Assembly (NCBI GenBank): GCA_037074705.1
Contig: CM073590.1
Location: forward strand, 44,396,395 to 44,460,394
DNA length: 64,000 nucleotides
Direction of reading: 5' to 3'
Source: Zhengitettix transpicula
Lineage: Eukaryota > Arthropoda > Insecta > Orthoptera > Tetrigidae
In this document: piece after piece, positions 49,935 through 59,651 of the stretch
Numbering within the stretch: the stretch's first letter is position 1
Layout of the letters: each line of letters opens with the position of its first letter
The notes under the pieces: generated by a model
Told to the model about the DNA's origin: nothing
The model's database searches: none
Seen by the model: the letters and a program-made list of their open reading frames with translations, nothing else
Translations under genes and position numbers: made by a program

Positions 49935-50285
49935 GTTGTTGTGGGTTAATGTGGATGTGTGCATGCATGACTGCAAATATATATATCAACGAGAGTCCAT
50001 TGATAGAGGCGTTATTGTGTGTGTTGTCGGGTAATTTTGTGTATTGTTGAGTTCTCAATAATTGGGGCGGACGCGCGAGCATTATTGTTCCCTTGAACGG
50101 GCAGTTCCAAGTCGAGAGCGGAAAGGAGCGCTCCACAAAAGTGTACTTAAAGCCACGTGATGTGTAGGTCAAAGCCACACCTGAGGAATTTATATTTCAT
50201 GATTCGATGAATAAACTATTAAAATCATCAAAGTTTGGTTATTCACTTGATAAAATAACCTGGCGCCCAAGAACTGACAAATCGT
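49935..50285 (+). other. Possible LTR 3' end with primer-binding-site-like motif
   Basis: A segment ending in an AATAAA (50210) and an AT-rich stretch is followed at about 50262 by TGGCGCCCAAGAAC. This resembles the TGGCGCCCAAC lysine-tRNA primer-binding site of LTR retroelements. Similar motifs follow AT-rich ends at 51851, 53938 and, altered, 55653. No left border is identified. Confidence 0.4.
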
Positions 50286-50546
50286 ATGATTCGTGCACGT
50301 ATGCTAGGCACAGAAATTATTCTTCATCATGGAAATAAAGAGTCGGCAAAGCAGTTGTTTGAACAAAAACTGGTGGGCAAGCGAAACGATTACTACAATA
50401 TAATAACATTACAATCGATTGCATTTACCTTTGTCGGCATTCTTTGTGCCGCGCCAGAAATTGATGGGGTTCGCCGCGTTGGTGTCGCGATTGCGAATTT
50501 TCTCCAGGAAGAACTCAAACTGTGTGGAGCTAGTAATTTAGAATGA
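50286..50546 (+). other. Unidentified 86-codon ORF
   Basis: Plus-strand ORF, 86 codons, starting 11 bases after the primer-binding-site-like motif. The product would have a hydrophobic centre (IAFTFVGILCAAPEIDGVRR) and an LQEELKLCG end. I do not recognise it. By position it could be the start of a retroelement internal region, but it resembles no Gag I know. It may be chance. Confidence 0.3.
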
Positions 50547-50617
50547 TCAATTACGAAATTTGAAATGCAGTTCATGGAACATCGTCGTTAAATTATGCCA
50601 TTATTATTATTATATAT

Positions 50618-51721
50618 TGTAATAACCCGCTCAGGACAGGAATTCTGTTCTTATTTTTGTCAGATATGTTTACGAACTCAGACTGGGGATCCTTGAGTGG
50701 TCTATATAAAAAAAATAATGATAAAATGATGAATATGTGACTTTTTGAGAGTGGAAGGACTAATAATTGGGGCGTTTTGCAGCTCTTAGGGCTAATTTGT
50801 TGTGACCAACATCTGGACGACGGAATTCTAATGGCATAAATGACAGAAGGTTGTTTGGACGATGTAATTATATTACAAGGAAACGTTTAATTTAATTGAT
50901 TGAGTGGCTCTCGGAGCGGGAGAACGGCAACAGATGGTGTTTGTTTGGCGAAAGTGTAAATGCAAAAACTGTGAAAAACAAGGGAATATTCTGGAGCCAG
51001 GATATAAATAAGAGGGCAGTTGGACAGTTGAGGGGCTTTATCATTTCGTGTGGACGGGACGTGTTAGTGGGAGAGAGCGGTGGTGCAGGTCCGCAGGGAC
51101 GGACGCGGGGCCAAGTTAAAGTGGCCGAAACAATTGTTATGAACAGTTGGGAGTTTGCAAAAAGGAGAGATCATCGGATGCTAGGCCAAGCTAGGCGGCC
51201 GAGAGTAATTAGTTGGACATCAGTCGTCAACAGTCGGTGGGAGTTTCATCGTGGAGGTCTGTCTGCCAGCAGAGGTGTTTGAATTCTTCGTGAGGGTAAC
51301 GTCGTCAAGAGGAGGTGGCTGTGAAAGCAGAGTGTGAGTGTAACCTGGTGCCTTTTATGCCTGTATGAAGTGAGTGTGGACCAGAGAGCTTGTAAGTTTA
51401 TTTTTCCGAATTCATAATTGTAAATTGTTAAAAAAGGGTAAAAAGTCAGATTTCGTATCAAAGATTTTGTTTCACTCGTTTCAATTATTTCGTTTTTCAT
51501 TTATTGTAACTGTATTTGTTTAATTGTAACATTTTGTTCCGTTTCCTTATCAACCCTTGAGGGTACCGAGTCCAATTATTTAAAATGTATTCTAGGTAAA
51601 TAAAATTGTTTTGATTTATAAAATTTCATCAGATTTGTGTAATTGTAAATTATTGAGTTTAAGACATAAAAAATAATTGTTTGTTTAAATTGGTAGCTTA
51701 TTTTATTTTATTTGAGGTATT

Positions 51722-51724
<3 letters not shown>
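50618..51724 (+). mobile_element. LTR-2: LTR-like unit in a TA target
   Basis: A 1107-base unit starting TGTAATAACCCGCTC and ending GAGGTATTACA, so TGTAATA and TATTACA are perfect inverted ends. The four bases on each side are ATAT (50614-50617 and 51725-51728), and the right flank is a (TA)n tract to about 51759. Near the 3' end ATCAACCCTTGAGGGTACCG occupies the position of the TCAAACCC-GACCC motif of the related units. Short ORFs inside (50896-51282) are incidental. Confidence 0.7.

Positions 51725-51759
<35 letters not shown>
51725..51759. repeat. (TA)n tract right of LTR-2
   Basis: About 17 TA units directly after the ATTACA end of LTR-2. Confidence 0.9.
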
Positions 51760-51761
<2 letters not shown>

Positions 51762-51839
51762 CAAAAACTCATGTCTCGAAGAATAACATTATTAAAGAAC
51801 ATTCTAAGTTTTGATAATTTATTTCTTTATATAAAAAGT

Positions 51840-52389
51840 TATCTGGCGCCCTATTATTGAGGAATTTGAGAGGACTGGACGAATCGTCGATTTTAAAGCA
51901 GGATACGTCGCATTTTAAGAAGGACAGTCGGGCTATATATACGAGATCGCTACATTTTGTCGCTCAGACAAAACTGAACTGAAGGCAGTCTTTTACAGGA
52001 TTCTGAATTACATGTTGTCGTATTTGGATAACGAAATTCTGCACGTGGTAGTCGTACTTCGGGAAAGGAGAGAGTCAGCACGTGGTGATAAGAAAACGTG
52101 AATTTTCGTCGCCTGTAAAAAAGTGAGTGAACATGGTAGTGAAGTGCTTCAAGCAAGAGCGAACAGAGAAAGAACGGGTTAGTGACAATTTACTTAAGTT
52201 TTGTATTTTTTGGCATTTGTGTTTTTCTGAAAAATGACATCAAGAAAATGATGTAGTCAGTGGAGTAGAGTCTGCATTCAAGATAGAAAATAAAATGCAG
52301 CTAATGTTATTTTTCATGGAAAACATTTATTTTAAGCAAGTTGATCTTGATGTGTAATTTTATATATTTTTTAATTTCAGCCGATGATT
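51840..52389 (+). other. Primer-binding-site-like motif and following leader-like sequence
   Basis: ATCTGGCGCCCTATTATTG at about 51848 resembles the motif at 50262, again following an AT-rich stretch. The next 500 bases contain no recognised protein. Confidence 0.35.
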
Positions 52390-52722
52390 AATTGTCGATT
52401 ATTGGTTCCTTCATCACGATAATGCAACTTGTCATCCTGCATTGGTTCTTCGCGACTTTTTTGCCAAAACTCAACTCATATCGTTCCGCAACCACCTGAT
52501 TTGGCTCCGTGCGACTTCTGGCTATTCAGTAAAGTCAAAAGGCCAATGCGGGGACGCCGTTTTGACACGATTGAGGAGATAAAAACCGAATCGAAGAAGG
52601 TCTTGAAGGCTATACCGGAAAAAGACTATCGACTGTTTCGAGGACTGGGAAAAGCGTTGGAAAAAGTGCGTTTTATCGGACGGGGAATACTTTGAAGGGG
52701 ATGAAATTGATTTGGAAGTATG
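52390..52722 (+). pseudogene. Mariner transposase fragment, copy B
   Basis: Plus strand, C-terminal third only. It has [20 protein letters not shown] (about 52405-52465), the [15 protein letters not shown] block with the third catalytic aspartate (52505-52545) and, in a shifted frame, CFEDWEKRWKKCVLSDGEYF ending GDEIDLE (about 52635-52718). It is the same subfamily as copy A at 39288-40320. The 5' two thirds are missing. Confidence 0.88.
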
Positions 52723-52859
52723 TATGTATGCATGTATGTCGTGGAACTGTTGTATGGGACAAGTACAATAGCGTAAGCAATTCAAATTCGCAAAGAGGTT
52801 TCTTGCATTCTAGCTTCTGGGGGATTTCAACTTTGGAAGTGAATATCTAATGAACCAGA

Positions 52860-55270
52860 AATATTAAACAATTCGAAAACTGAAGAGGAATCTTTACCAC
52901 ACCATGTCATAAAACTTGGAGAAAACGAGTGTGTTAAAACATTAGGATTATCTTGGTCCAGCACAATTTAATTTATGATACTAGCATAAAATTAAGTTTA
53001 CAAACTTATTCAAAGCGTTCTGCTTTATCAACAGTTACTCGAATTCATGTTCCGTTAGGATTATGAAGTCCATGTAATTGCAAAAATAATTTTACAGAAG
53101 CTATGGCTCGAGAAATCGTCATGGGATGATGATTTATCGCCTGAAACATCACGTGACTGGACTAAATTCGCAAATGATCTTGCATCTATGAAGAAACTAA
53201 ATTTGTCGCCATGTTTGCAGCACATCGACCAATATTGTCGAAATTCACGTTTTTCAGATGCAAGCGAGGCAGCTTATGATGGTGCTATTTATGTAAGTTA
53301 TGGTGCGCTTTTAGTTATCGATTTGTACAAAATATTTTTTTATAACTGTTGCCTAAATTACTGCCTGGAAGCATGGGAATGTGGCTTGCCGGGGTCGAGC
53401 AGCAGACACAAGACAATGGCGGGGTGGATTGGAAAATCCGCAAGTCCCGCAAGCAAGGTCAGGGTCGGCCAAGGAAGGGGTAGACGACCGGGAGGCTATG
53501 GCCCTAAAATAGATGGAAATGGGTCACGTGTGCACAAGGACCAACCAGGAGAGAGGGATTTTGAGGAGGCAGAGAAAGAAGTCTGCGAACATAAGGAGAT
53601 GGATTGCGACCGTCGGTGAGAGTGGTCAGGGAGAGTTGATCCTGAAAGATTTTGGTTTTGCACGTGGGTCTCCGGTCGTCTTCTGCGAATGCTGATGAGA
53701 GAGAGAGAGTCGACCCTGTCCGAGCTGCAGACCTGGTAAGTCGCATTCCAGGCTTCCGGGTATCGCGTCGGTTTGCCACGAGAAAAACCACGCTTAATCT
53801 TGAGAAAGGGAGGGGGTTACATGCATCCCTGGCAGGCTGGAGAGCTTTTGTTTTATATAAATTCTCATAAAATGAATTCTTGTTTTTATTAACTAAATAT
53901 TGTATTTCCCTTTCCTGCAAGAACAATTCTTGCAGGTGGCGCCCAACAAATCGCATATCAATAGTTAATTTGACTTTAAGCTCACCACAAAGTTCAATTG
54001 ATAAATTAGGAGCAGTTTCCGTAAGATTATTATGTTCGAAATCTAAAGTTTATCCACTCGAGTCAGTTACCATACCATGTCTCGAATTATGTGCACCTCA
54101 AATATCAGTTAGATCTATGGAAAAAGTGAAGAATTCACGTATAAAAAACTGATAAAATATATTACTGTTGTGACTCAACTATAGTACTGGCTATATTTGG
54201 AGCCACATAAGCTTAAAACTTTTGTTAGCAATCGTGTATTATAGAGATACAATCTCTTTCAACTTCAGAAGATTGGCACCACGTAGCATCTCAGGATAAT
54301 TCTGCAGATTTAGTTTCAAGAGGAATCTACCCAACAGCTCTACGGAACTCCGTTTTATCGTGGGAAGGTCCAGCATGGCTTTCACGCTCTGAATTGCCCA
54401 TTTCTGATTCAAGTGAAATGGTAACAAATGTTCCGGAAATAAAAACATTAGTTAAAACAACTGCCTTGTCATTTAGACCATTCCATTATTAAATTTGAAG
54501 ATGACTCAGATTTCAATAGATTAGAGACGATAATCGCTTATTGTTTGCGATTCATTAATAATTGCAAGAATTCGAAAACAAAGCGAATATATGGGAATAT
54601 TATCCTAAGAGAAATTAATGACGCCGTGATTTCCTTGATTAAACTTGCTCAACAGCAGTCGTTTTATGAATAAATCAATTGTCTCACAAAGGGAAATGAA
54701 CTTTCTAAAAAAGACAAAATTTTGAATTTAAATACATTTATTCAGACTGACGGTGTTTTAAGAGTTGGTGGCCGATTACAACATTCAAATTATAATTTTA
54801 ATAAACGTCATACAATGATAATAGCTTCAAATCATCATTTGACCAAAATTAATTTTTTCACGAGAACATCAAAGACTGCTACATACAGGACCGCAGACAT
54901 TACTTTCTTGTTTGCGAGACATTTATTGACCAACAGCAAGAAGAAACTTTGCAAGGAAGACCGTACACAACTGTCTAAAATGCTACAAAGTTAATCCACG
55001 GGAAATTTCCCCATTAATGGGTAATCTGCCTCATGATCGCGTCATACCGACTCCACCATTCCACGTCACAGGTGTTGACTATGCAGGCCCATTCTTGATC
55101 AGAGACAGGAAAGGTCGAGGGAGCAGAACTTTAAAGTGTTACGTTGCGGTTTTTGTATGTTTTGCGACGAGAGCCATCCATCTCGAACTTGTCACTGATG
55201 TGACAACAGATTACTTCATTTTGGCTTTACGAAGATTCGTTTCGCGATGGGGAATGCCGACAATGGTACC
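52860..55270 (+). pseudogene. BEL/Pao element 2: RNase H and integrase fragment
   Basis: Plus-strand fragment of a second BEL/Pao element. Readable blocks are VKTLGLSWSST (about 52935), LWLEKSSWDDDLSPETSRDW (about 53103-53160) and FSDASEAAYDGAIYVS (RNase H start, about 53252-53299). After an insertion come VRLLCSKSKVYPLESVTIPC and LELCAP (about 54020-54095), then DGVLRVGGRLQHSNYNF (about 54750) and the integrase region MGNLPHDRV, GVDYAGPFLIRDRKG and YVAVFVCFATRAIHLELVTD (55017-55200). Stops and frameshifts are frequent. It lacks Gag, protease, most of the reverse transcriptase, and LTRs. It is cut off at about 55270 by the foldback at 55303. Confidence 0.85.
53300..53945 (+). mobile_element. 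Insertion in BEL element 2 (possible LTR fragment)
   Basis: About 645 GC-richer bases split the RNase H of BEL element 2. The insertion ends with an AT-rich stretch, a perfect hairpin CCTGCAAGAACAATTCTTGCAGG (53917-53939; 10-base arms) and TGGCGCCCAACAAA (from 53938), which resembles a retroelement primer-binding site. BEL sequence resumes immediately after. The borders are approximate and no target duplication was found. Confidence 0.45.
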
Positions 55271-55302
55271 AATTTTATTCGAGCTCGGTCTGAGGGAGTT
55301 TA

Positions 55303-55587
55303 TGTTAATTACTTATTGTAATCACGCCTTGATATCTTTGTATGGTGTAGCGCATCTGTGGCACAAGGAGGTATTCTTTGGAAAGTAGTTATATAAAAAT
55401 GAAACTTGCGTATGTGATATTACGAAGAGATTTATTGACTGTCATAAATGCACATTTCTACAATATAAAAAAACAAAACACAGAGACAAAAACATAACTA
55501 CTTTCCAAAGAATACCTACCTCCTTGTGCCACAGATACGCTACACCACACAAATATATCAAGGCGTGATTACAATAAGTAATTAACA
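55303..55587. repeat. Foldback with ~90-base arms
   Basis: Arms 55303-55392 and 55494-55587 are complementary with few mismatches and a small length difference (an extra CCTA in the right arm), around a loop of about 100 bases. The left arm begins TGTTAATTACTTATTGTAAT; the right arm ends with its complement. It replaces BEL integrase sequence beyond the MPTM reading at about 55260. Confidence 0.85.
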
Positions 55588-56751
55588 CAGGTAATTATTG
55601 TCCCATTGCTCGTTTTATTAAAGTTTCTAAAAAAAGTAACTTCCAGTTTCGCGCCCAATTATCTGTGAATCGTACAGCATTTTCGTAAATTAGAAATCAA
55701 ATAGAGCAGAGTTTCGGTAGCTTCTGTTTATCCAAATGTGTATCCTGAACAAGAAGAGCGTTGCTGGTGTTGACGATCAGAAATTATAGGAATGACACGA
55801 AGCCTGAGTAAGACGGGGCTACAAGCAGGTGGTCTTGAAACTGGGGACGGTGCGTCCTACAATTTTCGACAAATAGACGGGGAACGGGGTCTTCGCTGAG
55901 ACGTGAGTTTTCTAATTTGGCGAGCGAAGAGGAGACGAATACACTACACGAAGCAGACATAGACGGAGGAAAGCGGCCGATGGCGATACAGCGTCAGCGT
56001 CGAGGGGTGTGCCAGCAGAAAGTGGTAGTGAGAGCAGGTGAAATAAAAAAAGGTTAAGAAAAGTGTTAATGTGAGAGTAAAACTGTCGCCAAGGAAGAAG
56101 TTAGTGGATAATAAAACTATGTATGATAAAGGTCAGTAGCAATTTTAAAATTTCGTGTATGTAAATAATTGCGAGAAGTAAAGTTGACACCATTCATGTT
56201 TGATTTGCTAATCTAAATGTTTTTAAGAGTCCGCAGTAGTTCGAGTGTGTGCATCGTGAGGAACACTCGCCAGTATCGGTTATAGCCAGAGTGGGTGACA
56301 TGAGCAAATTTCAAGAGTAATTTACAATTGGATTACAAGGTTTGTAGTGCCATTTCAAGTTATAACGGACCTTAGGATGACAATTTGAATCGTTATTGTT
56401 CCGTAATCTAGCAGCAATTTGTGGAAAAGAACTACAGCACACTACTGCATATCATACGCAAGCAAATTGAAAAGTTGGGCTTCTCCATAGAACGATAAAA
56501 ACTATAATCAATGCCCATAATAACGTAAAATGGACCTACAATTCTATTAGGACTTCGTGGAGCTCTCAAGAAAGACGAAAATAACAACATCGCACAAATG
56601 GTTTGTGGGAAGACAATAAGACTTCCTGATTAATTTTTTGAAGAAAAAAGTTTCCAGACACTGCTGAAACATTTCTCAGTGAGCTCATTAGAACCATGAA
56701 ATCACTCAAGCCAATGCCTACAATTCACAAAACAATATATATGATATATAT
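55588..56751. other. Repeat-derived sequence, no gene
   Basis: TTTCGCGCCCAATTATC at about 55650 may be a decayed primer-binding-site-like motif. The following 1.1 kb has no recognised coding region. The composition (GC-richer at 55740-56100) resembles the LTR-like units nearby. Confidence 0.35.
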
Positions 56752-57540
56752 TGTAGTAATTAGTAATTAATCCATTGTTATAATTGCAAAGTAAAGGACT
56801 CATTATTAGACTATATAAAGCATACACCGCGACAAAGCGGGCGGCGAGTCAATAGAACCATTGTTGAGTTACGCAGTACAAATTCTACGAGACGAACAGA
56901 CACAGTCTACGGCGAGGAGCGAAAGAGTACAGTTTGAGTCAACGAGGAGAGACGAGTTTAGTTGGTTGGACGGCATACACAGAGACGCAGGTAGAATTTC
57001 ATCAAGTAAAGTCGCAGAGAGAATTTCATCGAGTAAAGTTTGGACATATAAAATTCAATAAGTAAAGCCACAGTAAAAATTTCACAAGTAAAGACTGTTG
57101 CAAATTTCATCGAGAAGGAATCGATAACAATCTGATTGACCATTAATTCGGAAGGAGTAGCACTTTCCAGCTGCGAGAACATCAAGTTTCGACAAGTGTT
57201 TTATAACCAATTTAAATTCAGTGAGATCCCCAAAAACGTGTCCACAGAAAACCCCAAAATTGAGACCTGGTCGGCCGTAAGTAAAAGAACTCTAAAATTT
57301 ATTTGTAAACCATTTCTTTAAGATACGTCAGATCGTTCTTCAATTATTTTCTTTTCTTTAATTGTATTGTTAGATAATTTAAATTCAATTCACCCATTTA
57401 TCAAACCCAGTAAAGACCCTGAGATTTTAAATATTATTGTGTAAAATTTTATATTGTATTAACTTCATTAATAAAATTTGTTTAATTGTTCACCTTTAAT
57501 AATCTTTTTATTTAGACGCCTTTTTAATAAATTTATGACA
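56752..57540 (+). mobile_element. LTR-3: LTR-like unit in a TA target
   Basis: A 789-base unit starting TGTAGTAATTAG and ending TTTATGACA. ATAT flanks both ends (56748-56751 and 57541-57544). A TATA-type box (ACTATATAAAGC, about 56810) lies ahead of a GC-richer transcribed-looking part. TCAAACCCAGTAAAGACCCT lies at about 57401, and AATAAA signals follow. The layout matches a U3-R-U5 order in plus orientation. No LTR partner was found. Confidence 0.72.
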
Positions 57541-57568
57541 ATATATTATTATATATAATAATATATAT

Positions 57569-57826
57569 ATGTTATTAAACTCAACGCATCTATTCATTCG
57601 TAGCGGTCACCAAGAAGTGGTCTTGAACCTGCATATGAGTTACCATATCTTGGTCAAGCAACGTAATGATAAATTTTTAAGACTGCCTGTCAATGGCGAG
57701 CAGGACAATTTTTCTGTTGACAGGTTAAAGCCCGCCGCGGGGGACCCTACCACTACCATCCCAGTTCCAGACTCTCGACCTGCCAATCCAGAACCTTTAT
57801 CTGGTAATGGTTCTGAGAAATCATAA
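57569..57826 (+). pseudogene. Ty3/gypsy integrase C-terminal fragment
   Basis: Open frame with STHLFIRSGHQE, then DKFLRLPVNGEQDNFSVDRL and KPA, matching the end of Ty3/gypsy integrases where THVFLR and TVSIDRLKPA blocks are typical. It starts just after the LTR-3 right flank and ends in a stop at 57824-57826. It is a fragment only. Confidence 0.75.
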
Positions 57827-57899
57827 CTGCACAAGAAGGGGTCGGGGAATAAAAAAAACCTACGGGATTCCTAAATGTTGTGTTTAGTAGAGGCAATCA

Positions 57900-58990
57900 A
57901 ATTGAAAAAAAATAAATTATTCAAAAGTATAAGAGCGCCAACAAGATTGCTGAAATCAGATGAATGGACGGGAAGTCGCCATAGACGATAAGTTCGATTT
58001 TGTTCGACAGTGTGCTATTGAAACAAAGATTGGAAACAATTAAAGAAGTCGAACAGTTACTTTTAATTTGGAACAATCAAAAACAGCCAGAGAGCTATTC
58101 TACTTCTAAGGCCATCTTTTGTGAAAAGGCCAGGCAGCTGTTTTCCAATTACGAATGTTAATGTACATAATTTTAAGGTCAGTAGAGGCTCGTTCGAAAA
58201 GTTTAAAAGACACACTGCCGTACACAGCATTGTGAGGTACACATAAGGTACGAGTTCGGTCAAATATGGGGTTGCAATTTGTATCCGAATTCAAAGATTT
58301 ATACTGAAAGATTCATCCCCCAACAAATTATCAATTGTGACGAGACTGGCCTTTTTTGGAAGAAAAATATCATTAAAAAGAATGCACTCCCAGGCCACAA
58401 GTTTTTGAAAAATATGAAAACTCTCTTGTTTTATTGTAATAACAGCTTCCTGGTGTATCATTCAGAAACTCCTTGTGTATTTAGGAGAAACAATATTATT
58501 AAAAGTAAATTGCTTGTAGTATGGCGGGCAAATATGGAAGCATTGGTCACGGGACCGATTTTTATGAATGAAGTGTTGGCACAAGGGTGTAAAAAAACCT
58601 CCAGGATTATCAGTTGCCTGTAAAGTGCCTCCTGCAACTGGACAATGCATCTGCACATTCAAATTTGGAAGACTCATTTTTGGAGTTGTTTCATCACTGT
58701 AAAGTTATTTTCCCCTAACACAACACCACTCCAGCTGGACCAGAATTCCAATTTTAAGAAACTTTATACGAAAGCAATGACGTCCATAGATTTACAGGTT
58801 AGTGGTGAGAATGTGGAAGGGTTGAACAGTAATCACAGAGAAGAACTCACCAGTGAAGAGCTCCAAGACCATAACCAACAACGACAACAGATGGAAGATG
58901 AAAATGTTCTTCCAGATGAGGAAAAAGAGACAGGAAAGAATGTGCCTTCTTCAGAGATTAAAACCATCTTGTCAATGTAGAGTAGGAAAT
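57900..58990 (+). pseudogene. Tigger/pogo-type DDE transposase relic
   Basis: Plus strand. The CENP-B-like DNA-binding region is partly readable (KEVEQLLLIWNNQKQPES at about 58038, and VSRGSFEKFKRHTAVHSIV at about 58175-58235). The DDE region follows: IINCDETGLFWKK with the first catalytic aspartate (58328-58366), PGHKFLKNMKTLLFYCN, LVYHSETPCVFRRNN and LLVVWRANMEALVTGPIF (to about 58565). Then LLQLDNASAHSNLED with the second aspartate lies in a shifted frame (about 58630). There are several frameshifts and stops, so it is inactive. The acidic tail ORF at 58645-58980 may be its C-terminus. Confidence 0.85.
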
Positions 58991-59159
58991 AAGAATTTGT
59001 GGCAAAACATCGCCCAGACAAAGCTGTTGCAGGACGGCAACGAAACTTCTGTACTACATGTGTCCACTGACTGGAGCTGGTACTAGTACTGGATCAAACA
59101 CTGGATTGAAGGACGTCTTCACCATGTCGTCTACGTCAGTTAGACTATTAGTTAGTTTG

Positions 59160-59575
59160 CTACGCAAATAGTTCACGTCGCAGGAGCAGAAAATATTCCC
59201 GCTGATACTCTCCCGCGCCTGCAAGCTGTTCAAGCACCACATTTGGTTACCTCTCGTCAAATTGCCCGAGCTCAGTTTTACGATCCAGAAATTCTTAGGC
59301 AAGGCACCACTTATTGAAACTACAACCACGGCACGTCGATGAGACTGAAGATGTCGTATGGTGCGATATTTCCGCTGGAAATATTCGTTCTTCTTGCCAA
59401 ATCTCTTAGAAATCGATATTGTACATCAACTTGCACACCCGAGTGGACGAGTTACAAAAGCTATGAAATATGTATGGCCTCGGATGATAGCCGATACCTC
59501 AAAGTGTGCCCATGTCCATATTGTTGGTTCGTTTTCTCCTGGATACCGATACGTGCTTATATCCTGAACTCCTAA
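59160..59575 (+). pseudogene. Ty3/gypsy RNase H end and integrase zinc-binding fragment
   Basis: One frame reads HVAGAENIPADTLPRLQAVQ (about 59178-59237), the end of Ty3/gypsy RNase H where ADxLSR is conserved. A second frame reads LEIDIVHQLAHPSGRVTKAM then KYVWPRMIADTSKCAHVH and IVGSFSPGYRYVL, matching the integrase zinc-binding region and the start of the catalytic core. It is frameshifted and truncated, and not contiguous with the integrase end at 57569-57826, which lies upstream rather than downstream. It therefore belongs to a separate copy or a rearranged one. Confidence 0.78.
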
Positions 59576-59651
59576 CTACAACCCTCGTAGGACGCAGTCC
59601 ATGGTTCTAAATTCATATTTCCTCTAACTTAGCATATATATATATATATAT

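Noticed and set aside
50896..51282. 128-codon ORF in LTR-2
   Set aside because: Lies wholly inside the LTR-like unit, low-complexity Gly/Arg-rich, no domain; incidental.
53188..53619. 143-codon ORF
   Set aside because: A fusion by chance of BEL RNase H start with the inserted GC-rich sequence.
58833..59329. Minus-strand ORFs over 58.8-59.3 kb
   Set aside because: Antisense of Tigger and Ty3/gypsy coding relics.
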